Shown here in pieces: positions 36,561-44,975 of a stretch of 64,000 nt of DNA. The stretch's first letter is position 1. Each line of letters starts with the position of its first letter. The notes below the pieces were generated by a model, which did no database searches, was not told where the DNA came from, and worked only from the letters and a program-made list of their open reading frames with translations. The stretch comes from Trinickia acidisoli (GTDB lineage Bacteria > Pseudomonadota > Gammaproteobacteria > Burkholderiales > Burkholderiaceae). A program made the position numbers and the translations under genes. The stretch is from contig NZ_JAFLRG010000002.1 in assembly GCF_017315725.1 (NCBI RefSeq), positions 1,116,001 through 1,180,000 of the forward strand, in the 5' to 3' direction.

Positions 36561-36577
36561 ATATCACAACGTGATAT
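36561..36577 (+). promoter_or_regulatory. MarR-type operator (perfect palindrome)
   Basis: ATATCAC-AAC-GTGATAT, a perfect 7-bp inverted repeat with a 3-nt spacer. It overlaps a -10-like TATTAT (36575-36580) 30 nt before the MarR gene start, which predicts autorepression. A near copy precedes the HPP gene at 35231. Confidence 0.7.
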
Positions 36578-36606
36578 TATTTTGGGCTTCGCACTTGCCT
36601 TCGACC

Positions 36607-37026
36607 ATGATGAAAACGTCCGCAGCCCGCGCGCTCGCCAAAGGCGATTTCGAGCAACTATCGGAGTTCCGCTATCAGATGCGGCGCTTCGAACGCTTTT
36701 CCGAGCGCGCCGCGCAAGGTGAAGGCATCACGCCGTTGCAATACCTGTTGCTGCTGCACGTGAAGGGGTATCCCGGCGGCGAATGTCCAACGATCGGCGA
36801 ATTGGCCGAGCGTCTGCAAGCGCAGCATCACGGCGTCGTCGCACTGGTTTCGCGCTGCGAAGCGCTCGAACTCGTGAAGCGCAAGGCGAGCGAAACCGAT
36901 CGGCGGCAGGTGGAAGTCCATCTGCAAAAAGCCGGCGAAGCGGTATTGGCAAGGCTGGCGGAGCTGCACCGCGCGGAGCTGAAGTCGCTCCAAGGCGCGT
37001 TCAGTGTGCCGCAAATCGATTTGTGA
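36607..37026 (+). CDS. MarR-family transcriptional regulator
   Basis: 139 residues; MM start at 36607 with no strong Shine-Dalgarno. The winged-helix core runs 'GITPLQYLLLLHVKGYPGGE', 'TIGELAERLQAQHHGVVALV' and 'ALELVKRKASETDRRQVEVH', the classic MarR wing. Dimer, binds palindromic operators. It sits between the HPP-CBS gene and the ClC channel gene (14 nt downstream), with matching operators before itself and the HPP gene, so it probably represses both and the ClC channel by read-through. Ligand is unknown. Confidence 0.9.
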   Translation: MMKTSAARALAKGDFEQLSEFRYQMRRFERFSERAAQGEGITPLQYLLLLHVKGYPGGECPTIGELAERLQAQHHGVVALVSRCEALELVKRKASETDRRQVEVHLQKAGEAVLARLAELHRAELKSLQGAFSVPQIDL

Positions 37027-37039
37027 CTTAGGTAAATTT

Positions 37040-38833
37040 ATGAGCACCGAACACCTCGACCCAAACAAACGGGACTTCTCCGCCAACGCGCGGTTACCCG
37101 GCATCTGCGCCTTGGCCGCCGTCATCGGCGTCCTCGGCACGGTAGCGGCCATCGTGCTGCTCAAACTCATCTACCTGTTCACGAACGTGTTCTTCTTCGG
37201 CACGTTCTCGCTCGCGAACCATTCGCCTGCCGATAACAAGCTCGGTTTTTGGGTGGTACTCATCCCCGCGCTCGGCGGGCTCATCGTCGGCCTGATCGCC
37301 CGCTTCGGTTCGGACAAGATCCGCGGCCACGGCATCCCCGAAGCCATCGAAGCCATCTTGTTCGGCAAGAGCCGCATGTCGCCGAAAGTGGCCATCCTCA
37401 AGCCGCTTTCGTCGGGCATCGTGATCGGCAGCGGCGGGCCGTTCGGCGCGGAAGGTCCGATCATCATGACGGGCGGCGCGCTCGGCTCATTGCTCGCGCA
37501 GTGCGTGAAGGTCACGGCGGCCGAACGTAAGACGCTGCTCGTCGCCGGCGCGGCGGCCGGTATGACAGCCGTATTCGGCACGCCCGTGGCGGCAGTGCTG
37601 CTCGCCGTCGAGTTGCTGCTGTTCGAATGGCGCCCGCGCAGCTTCCTGCCCGTTGCGCTCGCGTGCGCGGTCGCCGGCTTCATGCGTGCGCAGTGGTTCG
37701 GCGTGGGCCCGCTGTTTCCGCTCGAGACTGCGCCCCCGGGCACGATCTCGCTTATCTCGTGCTTGATTCTTGGCGTTGCCAGCGGCGCACTCGCTTCGGG
37801 ATTGTCGGTTTCCCTCTACGCCACCGAAGATCTGTTCGCCAAGTTGCCGGTGCACTGGATGTGGTGGCCCGCGATCGGCGGCCTCGCGATCGGCCTCGGC
37901 GGCCTGATCGAGCCGCGCGTGCTCGGCGTCGGATACGACGTCATCGGCGATTTGCTGCACGGGCAACTTGCGGTGAAGGTGGCCGTCGCGATTCTCGTCG
38001 TGAAGGCGATCATTTGGGTCATCGCGTTGGGTTCCGGTACGTCGGGCGGTGTCCTCGCACCGTTGCTGATGCTGGGCGCAGGCTTGGGTATCGTGATGGG
38101 CCCCATCTTGCCGGGTCATGAGGCCGCATTGTGGCCGCTCGTTGCGATGTCGGCTACGCTCGGCGCCACGCTCGGCGCGCCGCTGACGGCAATCGTCTTC
38201 GCATTCGGCCTCACGCACGATGCCAACGCGCTACTGCCATTGCTGACGGCAACGCTCGTCGCTCACGGGTTCACGACGGTCGTCATGCGGCGCTCGATCA
38301 TGACCGAGAAGATCGCGCGGCGCGGCTATCACATCTATCGCGAGTACGGCGTCGATCCGCTCGAACGCCACCATGTGGATGAAGTGATGACGCGCGAGGT
38401 ACTGACCATCGATGCCGAGCTGCCGCTGCTCGAAGCGCTCACGACGTTCTTCGGCCCGAATCAAGCGCATCGCGCCTACCCTGTCGTGCGCGGCGAACGG
38501 ATCGTCGGCATTACCGATCGCGCAAGCCTCGCCTCGTTGACCGACGCACACGGCGGCTCGGGCGCAGACATGACGATCGGCGATGCGCTCGCGGCCCATC
38601 CAGTCACCGTCGCCTTGCCGGGCGAAACGTGTCGGCTCGTGGCCGCACGGCTTGCCGTCCATGGTCTCGAGCGTATGCCGGTCGTGGCCGACCGCGAATC
38701 GATGAAGCTCATCGGCATCGTCTCACGCAGCGACCTCGTCAATCCGTCGCGCACGCACTTCGAAGAAGAACAGAAGCGGGAACGTTTCCGTCGCATCTCT
38801 TGGCGACCCGCCAAGCACCGCAATGGAGCGTAA
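37040..38833 (+). CDS. ClC-type chloride channel/antiporter with CBS domains
   Basis: 597 residues. The ClC core has about 10 hydrophobic segments, with filter motifs 'GSGGPFGAEGP' (gating Glu kept, but Ala where Lys/Arg is usual in GKEGP), 'GSGTSGG' and 'GATLGAPLTAIV'. The C-terminal ~170 residues form two CBS domains ('VMTREVLTIDAEL', 'HPVTVALPGETCRLV'). ATG 37040 with AGGT upstream, 14 nt past the MarR gene. It moves chloride or nitrate across the inner membrane; some ClC proteins prefer nitrate, which would fit the neighbourhood, but selectivity is not shown. Confidence 0.88.
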   Translation: MSTEHLDPNKRDFSANARLPGICALAAVIGVLGTVAAIVLLKLIYLFTNVFFFGTFSLANHSPADNKLGFWVVLIPALGGLIVGLIARFGSDKIRGHGIPEAIEAILFGKSRMSPKVAILKPLSSGIVIGSGGPFGAEGPIIMTGGALGSLLAQCVKVTAAERKTLLVAGAAAGMTAVFGTPVAAVLLAVELLLFEWRPRSFLPVALACAVAGFMRAQWFGVGPLFPLETAPPGTISLISCLILGVASGALASGLSVSLYATEDLFAKLPVHWMWWPAIGGLAIGLGGLIEPRVLGVGYDVIGDLLHGQLAVKVAVAILVVKAIIWVIALGSGTSGGVLAPLLMLGAGLGIVMGPILPGHEAALWPLVAMSATLGATLGAPLTAIVFAFGLTHDANALLPLLTATLVAHGFTTVVMRRSIMTEKIARRGYHIYREYGVDPLERHHVDEVMTREVLTIDAELPLLEALTTFFGPNQAHRAYPVVRGERIVGITDRASLASLTDAHGGSGADMTIGDALAAHPVTVALPGETCRLVAARLAVHGLERMPVVADRESMKLIGIVSRSDLVNPSRTHFEEEQKRERFRRISWRPAKHRNGA

Positions 38834-38906
38834 CGGCTAACGATCGCACGGCGCAGCGCCGGTCGGTATTACTTGACCCGCGACGCGCCCTGCGCTGCGG
38901 TACTCG

Positions 38907-38938
38907 AGGGGCTCGTCACAGGACGATCGCCCCTTTTT
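38907..38938 (+). terminator. Intrinsic terminator after the ClC gene
   Basis: Stem of AGGGG and CGTC against GACG and CCCCT, with small internal mismatches, followed by TTTTT at 38934-38938. It lies about 75 nt after the ClC stop and closes the MarR-ClC unit. Confidence 0.7.
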
Positions 38939-39056
38939 CATGCGTGACGCGCGCATGACTTCCGTCGGATTGTTCGCGCCCCTCCCCTGCGCGCACAGTG
39001 CACCTTGACCGCCGGCCATCGCCGGCCTCATCGGTTCACGCACGAGGACGATCGTC

Positions 39057-40124
39057 ATGCGCCTGCCTGGGTCCCCTATCCGCCCGCGCGCGAGCGCGCC
39101 GCCGGCCGCATCCGCCGCATCTGCCGTTATAGGCGACACACTCGACGCGCAGCTTCGCAACGAATGCGACGCCATGGCGCGTTTTGCACTCCGTCACGGG
39201 CTGCCGATCGCACCGGACGCCATCGCTGAACTCGCGCGGTTGATCGCACATGCCGATACGGCCGAGCCCGGGCCGATCGACGACGAGCGCGATGCGCGCC
39301 GCACGCTGGCGGCGATCCACGGCAAACTAGCGGCCGTGATCGCACCGGCCACGCCTCACGCCGTGCTGCTGCTCGATGGGCATTATCGCGGCCGGCATCG
39401 ACTCGCATGGCTCGGCCCCGTTCCGCTGATCCGCTGGCTCAGCGTCGCTGCGATCACGTTTCTCGTCGCCGTCATCGCAACAGGACTCTCGCCCGACGTC
39501 TCGGCGAAAAACATCGAGCAAGGGTTTCTCGACTCGAGCGGCGCAAGTCTGCTCTGGAACACGTTGTTCCTTATCTTCTGCGCAGGGCTCGGCGCCTCGT
39601 TCGCCGCACTCTTTCAAGCCCATCGCTACATTGCGAACGCCACCTACGATCCGCGCTACGACGCATCGTACGGCGCCCGTTTGATTCTCGGCGTCATCGC
39701 CGGATTGATCCTCGTCGAGATGCTGCCGCGCGATCTGTTCGCGAGCGGCGGCATGCGCAGCTTCGGCAAGCCCGCGCTCGCGATGTTGGGCGGCTTCTCG
39801 GCCACGGCCGTGCATCGTCTGTTGCAGCGTCTCGTCGATACGCTCGACGCCCTCGTCAAGGGCGATCCCGCAAGCGGCATTCAAGCCATGCGCGATGCCG
39901 AGCGCGCCCAGACCGCGCATGCTCGTACGCAGATGCAAAGCGAGATCGCGGCAAGCCTCGTCGAACTTCAGCAAGCGCTAGACGATACGTCTTCGACCGA
40001 AGACGTCAAGCGACGCCTCGCCGCCCTGACCCGCACGATGCTCGGTGCCGATGCGATCCGCCCCGCAAGCACCGCCGCGCCGCCTTCGAGTTCGTCATCG
40101 TCCTTTGACGCCGGCGCACGATGA
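39057..40124 (+). CDS. Membrane protein of unknown function
   Basis: 355 residues. A soluble N-terminal part (about 1-120) precedes three membrane helices near 124-143, 165-187 and 210-230, then a helical, Gln/Ala-rich C-terminal region with coiled-coil tendency ('AEIAASLVELQQALDD'-like spacing) and a Ser-rich tail. I do not recognise a family. GAGGA precedes ATG. It is convergent with a LuxR-type regulator gene only 27 nt away. Neighbouring genes give no firm clue. Confidence 0.75.
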   Translation: MRLPGSPIRPRASAPPAASAASAVIGDTLDAQLRNECDAMARFALRHGLPIAPDAIAELARLIAHADTAEPGPIDDERDARRTLAAIHGKLAAVIAPATPHAVLLLDGHYRGRHRLAWLGPVPLIRWLSVAAITFLVAVIATGLSPDVSAKNIEQGFLDSSGASLLWNTLFLIFCAGLGASFAALFQAHRYIANATYDPRYDASYGARLILGVIAGLILVEMLPRDLFASGGMRSFGKPALAMLGGFSATAVHRLLQRLVDTLDALVKGDPASGIQAMRDAERAQTAHARTQMQSEIAASLVELQQALDDTSSTEDVKRRLAALTRTMLGADAIRPASTAAPPSSSSSSFDAGAR

Positions 40125-40151
40125 CGAACCGAGCAGATATCAACGTCGACG

Positions 40152-40835
40152 TCAATCGGCCCCCACCCACGCCACGCGCTGCTGCGGGGCTGGCCGCGCC
40201 GATTCGGCCGGCACGCGGCGCGCGAGCCACAGGGCAGCCTCCGTCCGATTGCTGACACCGATCTGGCGAAAGAGCGCATAGAGGTGGTTCTTGATCGTGC
40301 CCTCCGCGACGTTGAGCGCCCTGCAGATCTGCTTGTTCGACTTACCTTCCGCAAGCAACCTCAACACCTCGAGTTGACGCGGTGTCAATCGATCGAGCCG
40401 TCGCTCCCCGCCCCCCGTGCGCGACGATGGCTCGCCGTCGTCGCAATATCGCGACGGTACATAGATCGCGCCGGACGCCACTTGCTTGAGCGCCTGTGCG
40501 AATTCGTCGGCTGTCGCATGGCGTTCCACGACCCCCGCCGCCCCCGCGAGCAACGCGTCCGCAATCGCATGCCGTCCTCCGGTGCGCACGACGAACAACC
40601 AAGGCACCGCCCCGAATACTTCGGGCAACACCTTCGGCCAGCCGACGCGTGCCGCCTCGTCATCCCATTCGAGCGTGACGGCATCGATACCCTCTCCCAG
40701 TAATTCCCGGTGCACCCGATAAACGTCCTCGGGATTTTCCGCGGGCCATACTTTCCAATTCTTATCGAGCTTGAGCAGAGCATCGGCCACTCCGGCTACG
40801 AATAACGGCAGACTGTCGATCATCAGGACGTTCAT
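40152..40835 (-). CDS. LuxR-type regulator with a pseudo-receiver domain
   Basis: 227 residues. A C-terminal LuxR HTH (about 148-210: 'LTPRQLEVLRLLAEGKSNKQ', 'NVAEGTIKNHLYALF') is preceded by a receiver-like domain. At the phospho-acceptor position the usual Asp of 'DLVLLD' is Glu56 ('DAVTLE'), and the acidic pocket is reduced. Phosphorylation is therefore unlikely, and Glu may mimic the active state. No histidine kinase is adjacent. It is divergent from the DUF2589 gene cluster at 41117, so it may control that cluster. Confidence 0.85.
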   Translation of the reverse strand: MNVLMIDSLPLFVAGVADALLKLDKNWKVWPAENPEDVYRVHRELLGEGIDAVTLEWDDEAARVGWPKVLPEVFGAVPWLFVVRTGGRHAIADALLAGAAGVVERHATADEFAQALKQVASGAIYVPSRYCDDGEPSSRTGGGERRLDRLTPRQLEVLRLLAEGKSNKQICRALNVAEGTIKNHLYALFRQIGVSNRTEAALWLARRVPAESARPAPQQRVAWVGAD

Positions 40836-41116
40836 TTATGCGCTTCCCTCGGTAGCGAGATGTTTTATTAACGACGCCTAACACATCTCATTCGGTTGCT
40901 TTTTACCGCCGTTTTCTTCGGGGCGCACTAGCACCGAAGCTCCATGACCGACGTTCTAATCCTAAAGGCCCGGGGCCGCGCGGCCCAGCGCAGCGCATTG
41001 GTCCTGTGTCTCCGGCCATGACCAGCGGCCTCTTCGTTCATCTACTGGAACCCCGTAATCTGAACTTCGACAGCGTAACTACGCTGCGCCATTTCTGACA
41101 CGGAGGGCTTTTTCTT

Positions 41117-41806
41117 ATGGAAGCGAATTTTATCGGGTCGGTGATCAACGCATTGCCGATGGACCAAATGATTGCGGGCCCGCTGAAGGCGATGATTACG
41201 GCGCAAACGCAAGCGGCGAAAAGCTACGCCGACTTTTTGATGCAGGTCTGCATTCAAGACGGCAAAGCAGTTGCCGTACAGTTCGATTACGACGAATCGC
41301 TCGTCGATGAAAACGGCGTCTCGAAGGGCGTCATGCAAAAGACGATGCGCATTCCGCTCCTGGCCGCCATCGTCCACCCGATCATCGCGATCGAAGAAGG
41401 CACGATCGACTTCGAACTCGAAATCACGCAGTCGGAGAAATCGTCGTCGTCGACCGAAGCCGGCGGCGAATTCCAGGCCAAGCTCGGCTGGGGGCCGGTC
41501 AGCGTCAGCATCTCGGGGCGAGTGTCGCACAAGTCCGAGCAAACGCGCAGCACCGATACCCGCGCGAAATACTCGATCCATACCCAAGTGCGTCGCCAGC
41601 CGCCGCCCGAAGCGCTCATGCGCGTCATCGATTTTTTGACCGATGCCGCCACCAAGCCCGTCGTGACCGAAGACAAATCGAAGAACGTGAAGGCGCTCCC
41701 GCCCACGCCGACCGACGGCACGCTGGTCGGTCAGAAGAGCAACGCGGCGGCGCCGGGCACGACGCCCGTGGCGAACGCGCAGCCGCAACCCGCGACGACG
41801 CCGTGA
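41117..41806 (+). CDS. DUF2589 family protein
   Basis: 229 residues. The first ~185 residues follow the DUF2589 pattern ('SVINALPMDQMIAGPLKAMI', 'GTIDFELEITQSEKS', 'GGEFQAKLGWGPVSVSISGR', 'YSIHTQVRRQPPPEALMRVI'), with a low-complexity Pro/Thr/Ala tail. No signal peptide or membrane segment. First gene of a rightward cluster and 30 nt before a second, shorter family relative. DUF2589 proteins have no established function; a sheet-rich fold able to assemble is plausible from the alternating pattern. Confidence 0.8.
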   Translation: MEANFIGSVINALPMDQMIAGPLKAMITAQTQAAKSYADFLMQVCIQDGKAVAVQFDYDESLVDENGVSKGVMQKTMRIPLLAAIVHPIIAIEEGTIDFELEITQSEKSSSSTEAGGEFQAKLGWGPVSVSISGRVSHKSEQTRSTDTRAKYSIHTQVRRQPPPEALMRVIDFLTDAATKPVVTEDKSKNVKALPPTPTDGTLVGQKSNAAAPGTTPVANAQPQPATTP

Positions 41807-41836
41807 GACGCATGACACAGCCGACCAGAGATCGAC

Positions 41837-42592
41837 ATGTTCAAGCTCTTTAAGCGCCGGCGCGCGGCCGCCGAGCCCGCGCCTTCGGATGCGCAAGGAC
41901 CTGCGCCGGCTCGCCCTGCCGACGACGACGCCTCGTGGCAAAAGTGGGACGGCGCTGCGTCTCCGATGAAAGAGCCGAGCCCTCTCGCGCCCGGCGACCC
42001 ATCCGGCTCGCCACCGCCGACGCCCCCAACGCCGCCCGACCCGCCGCCACCGCCGGCACAACCGCCGCCGAGCGCACCGGCACCGCGCGGCCTGGCGCTC
42101 GACGAAATCGCTCGCGGCATGCAGCACGCGGCTGCCTCCGCCAACCAACTACTTGCTCAGCAGTACACGCGCGTCCTCGATACGTTCTTCGATTCGGACG
42201 GCAACGGCCTGTTGACCGCCCGTTCGGTCGACGTCGAACTCGACGCCGAGCACACGATGCCGGTGCCGCTCGTCGCGCTGGCCACGCCGCGCGGGCTTGC
42301 GCTGGAGAAGATGGTCGTGCACCTGACCGTGCGCGGCGATTTCGCCGAAGCGATGCCGGTCGACGGCGGCGACCACCGCGCGCGCTTTCACGTCACGCTC
42401 GCGCCGCCGTCCAAACGTGCGGGCGACGCAGGATCGCGCGAACGCGATACCGAGCACATCGACATCGAAATGCACTTCACGGCGCTCGATCCGCCCGACG
42501 CCATCATGCGCGTCATCGACGAGTACACGCACCGGCTCGTTCCGCGTCCGAAGCGGGGCAACCGTACCGACGAGGAGAAGACTCATGCTTGA
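41837..42592 (+). CDS. Second DUF2589-like protein with a proline-rich spacer
   Basis: 251 residues. A short basic N-terminus (MFKLFKRRR) and a spacer of Pro, Ala and Asp (about 50-85, many PP pairs) precede the conserved part: 'ALDEIARGMQHAAASANQLL', 'RSVDVELDAEHTMPVPLVAL', 'IDIEMHFTALDPPDAIMRVI'. The last motif matches 'PPPEALMRVIDFL' in the upstream gene, so the two are paralogues that differ in spacer. Ends 8 nt inside the lysozyme start, implying coupled translation. Function unknown. Confidence 0.75.
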   Translation: MFKLFKRRRAAAEPAPSDAQGPAPARPADDDASWQKWDGAASPMKEPSPLAPGDPSGSPPPTPPTPPDPPPPPAQPPPSAPAPRGLALDEIARGMQHAAASANQLLAQQYTRVLDTFFDSDGNGLLTARSVDVELDAEHTMPVPLVALATPRGLALEKMVVHLTVRGDFAEAMPVDGGDHRARFHVTLAPPSKRAGDAGSRERDTEHIDIEMHFTALDPPDAIMRVIDEYTHRLVPRPKRGNRTDEEKTHA

Positions 42593-43031
42593 ACATCCCG
42601 AGCACACCGGCCCGGACGGCATCGACCTGATCAAACGCTTCGAAGGGCTGCGCCTGAGGCGTTATCTCGATGCCGTCGGCAAGCCGACGATCGGCTATGG
42701 CCATCTGATCTTGTCGAACGAAAAATTCGACGCACCGCTCACGGCAGCCGGCGCGCAGAGCCTGCTAAAAAAAGATTTGCGCAAGCACGAGCTCGCACTA
42801 CGCAAGCTCGTACGAATCGCGATCACGCAGCAGCAGTTCGACGCGCTGATGGCGTTCGTCTTCAACCTGGGCCCCGGTCGTTTGCAGTCATCGACACTAC
42901 TGCGTTGCCTGAACGCCGGGCAATTCCAACGCGCCGCCGATCAATTTCTCGTATGGAACAAAGCGGGCGGCAAGCCGCTCGCGGGTCTCACGAGGCGCCG
43001 CGAAGCCGAGCGCAAGCTGTTTCTCTCGTGA
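42585..43031 (+). CDS. T4-type lysozyme (GH24 muramidase)
   Basis: 148 residues. The catalytic triad Glu20, Asp29 and Thr35 has exactly the spacing of T4 lysozyme (Glu11, Asp20, Thr26), within 'FEGLRLRRYLD' and 'PTIGYGH'. No signal peptide and no holin gene beside it, so export is unclear; phages need a holin for such enzymes. ATG 42585 has GAGGAG upstream and overlaps the DUF2589-like gene by 8 nt. It hydrolyses peptidoglycan. Finding it in a non-phage cluster suggests use as an effector or remodelling enzyme. No phage structural genes are nearby. Confidence 0.9.
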   Translation: MLEHPEHTGPDGIDLIKRFEGLRLRRYLDAVGKPTIGYGHLILSNEKFDAPLTAAGAQSLLKKDLRKHELALRKLVRIAITQQQFDALMAFVFNLGPGRLQSSTLLRCLNAGQFQRAADQFLVWNKAGGKPLAGLTRRREAERKLFLS

Positions 43032-43208
43032 CGCTTTCGTCACCGCTCACGAGCCGAAACCATCGAGGCGCGCACCGTGCCGCTCGTCATAGAACGGACA
43101 TCCGGTGAAAAGACCTGTGGCATATGCCGCATTTAGCGCTCACCCAGCTTCTCGTACGCTACCGAAACCGATGCAGCTCCGGCACACCCAGATAGATAGG
43201 AATCCTAA

Positions 43209-44405
43209 ATGAAAAATTCAACGGAACAACGCCGATCGACTTTACCGTATCCCGTTGCAAGTTCCGCTCGTCTCGAAGCCGTTCGCCACGCGCAGGCAGC
43301 CTGCGACGCGCGTCGCGCAACTGCCGGAGCGATACGGCGCATCGCGTGCGCCGCCGCGATCGGCTTCGCCCTCGTCGCGATCGCGACGGGGGCCGCTCGT
43401 GCGCAAGAGGCCACTGTCGCGCCGTTGCGGGGCTATGGCGCAGACCTGTCTCGTACCTCGGTTTCAGGCCTGTCCTCGGGTGCATTCATGGCGGCGCAAT
43501 TCGACGTCGCTTACTCGGGCGAATTGATCGGCGCGGGCATCGTCGCCGGTGGCGAGTTCTATTGCGCGGGCGCGGCAGGCGTCAAACCGCTGTCGCTTGC
43601 GGCCGTCACCTCGTGCATGCAGCCGATCGGCCCCGCGCCGAAAGCGGAAATCGCACTCAAGGATGCACGACAATTCGCGGCCGAAGGCGTCATCGACGAG
43701 ACCGCCAATCTGACGCGCCAGCGCATTTATTTGTTTAGTGGTGCTAAGGATTCGGTCGTCTTCACGAAAGTCGTCGATCAAGCCGAACGCTTTTTCGAAC
43801 TGGCCGGCGTGCCGAAGCAAAGTATCGACTACGAGAAGTTGTCGAACGCCGGACACGCATTGCTGACGAACCGCACCGAAGACATCGCCTGCGACTCCAA
43901 CGCGGGGCCTTACATCAACAACTGCGGCATCGAGCAGTCGCACCAAATCCTGCGATGGATCTACGGCACGCCCGGCGTTGAGCTCCATGCGGCGGACGAA
44001 AAAGCGACGGGCGAGCTGATCGCGTTCGATCAAAGCGAGTTCGATCCCGAGCGTCGCGCATCGCTGGCGCGCGACGGCTATGTCTATGTTCCGACAAGCT
44101 GCCGAACGGGGGGCTGCGCCATTCACGTCGTTTTCCACGGTTGCCTGCAAAACGCACACAAGGTCGGCTTGCGATTCGTTCGCGATACCGGCTACAACGA
44201 ATTCGCCGACACGAACAAGATCATCGTGCTCTATCCGCAAATCGCGTCGCCCGAGCGCGGGTCGCCGAGCAACCCGCTGCAATGCTGGGACTTCTGGGGC
44301 TATACGAGCGACGACGCGAGCCACCCCGATTTTTACACGCGCAAGGCACCGCAAATGGCGGCAGTCATGAAAATGATCGAGCGCCTGCACGCCTCGCCCC
44401 GCTAA
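43209..44405 (+). CDS. Secreted PHA-depolymerase-like esterase
   Basis: 398 residues. A long basic N-terminal region (about 42 residues) precedes a signal peptide core and a likely cleavage after 'ARA' (residue 65). The lipase box is 'GLSSG' with Ser89 as nucleophile, next to 'VSGLSSGAFMAAQ', typical of short-chain-length PHA depolymerases. Later motifs are 'YLFSGAKDSVV', 'HVVFHGCLQN' (oxyanion-type His) and 'NCGIEQSHQIL'. It would hydrolyse extracellular poly-3-hydroxyalkanoate or another polyester. AGGAATCC precedes ATG. The neighbouring helical protein resembles a phasin, which supports a PHA link; intracellular targets cannot be excluded. Confidence 0.82.
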   Translation: MKNSTEQRRSTLPYPVASSARLEAVRHAQAACDARRATAGAIRRIACAAAIGFALVAIATGAARAQEATVAPLRGYGADLSRTSVSGLSSGAFMAAQFDVAYSGELIGAGIVAGGEFYCAGAAGVKPLSLAAVTSCMQPIGPAPKAEIALKDARQFAAEGVIDETANLTRQRIYLFSGAKDSVVFTKVVDQAERFFELAGVPKQSIDYEKLSNAGHALLTNRTEDIACDSNAGPYINNCGIEQSHQILRWIYGTPGVELHAADEKATGELIAFDQSEFDPERRASLARDGYVYVPTSCRTGGCAIHVVFHGCLQNAHKVGLRFVRDTGYNEFADTNKIIVLYPQIASPERGSPSNPLQCWDFWGYTSDDASHPDFYTRKAPQMAAVMKMIERLHASPR

Positions 44406-44429
44406 GCCCCCTCTCGATAAGGACTCGCC

Positions 44430-44975
44430 ATGCTCACTGCCCTCATCGCGCAATGGGAGAACGCGCAAAAAGCCGCGCTCGACCTCGCCGACAAATTCGC
44501 CGCGGAAACGCATGCATCGTTGCAGACTGCCGGCGTCGTGCCGACCGCGGACACCTGGAAGCGCTTCGCGAAAGCCACGCTGAACATGAGCCGTCACTAT
44601 GCCGACGCCGTGCAATCGGCACTCGACGACGGCTGGCGCAAGGAACGCGATCGATTGAAACTGAAGGACACCTCGGCATCGATCAAAGCATTGACCGAGA
44701 TTCACACCGATTTGGCTTTACGCATAACACAAGGGCAAACGCAGCACGCAAGCGCTCTCACGAGTGCCGCCACGCAATACATCGAAGGCCTCGAGCGCTG
44801 CCGTAATCTGCAGGACGCATCGATGCTCGCGGCCAAGCTCGCAGGCGACGTGCACAACCAAGCCAGCGCCTACACAGCGCATCTTTCATCGCTCACCGTC
44901 GGCATTCCGGCGGCGCTCGTGCAATGGGCTGAAATGCAACTCGACGACGACAACGACGACGCGGGGGCGGCATGA
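44430..44975 (+). CDS. Helical phasin-like protein
   Basis: 181 residues, almost entirely alpha-helical and rich in Ala, Leu, Gln and Asp. It has no signal peptide or membrane segment and ends in an acidic tail ('QLDDDNDDAGAA'). The pattern of amphipathic helices ('KALTEIHTDLALRITQGQTQ') recalls phasins, which coat polyhydroxyalkanoate granules, but I cannot show homology. 24 nt after the depolymerase gene. Its stop overlaps the next start (ATGA), so translation is coupled to the first of the three paralogues. Confidence 0.7.
   Translation: MLTALIAQWENAQKAALDLADKFAAETHASLQTAGVVPTADTWKRFAKATLNMSRHYADAVQSALDDGWRKERDRLKLKDTSASIKALTEIHTDLALRITQGQTQHASALTSAATQYIEGLERCRNLQDASMLAAKLAGDVHNQASAYTAHLSSLTVGIPAALVQWAEMQLDDDNDDAGAA

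Noticed and set aside
42585..43031. Reading the lysozyme as evidence of a prophage
   Set aside because: No capsid, tail, terminase, holin or integrase genes in the neighbouring 10 kb on either side.
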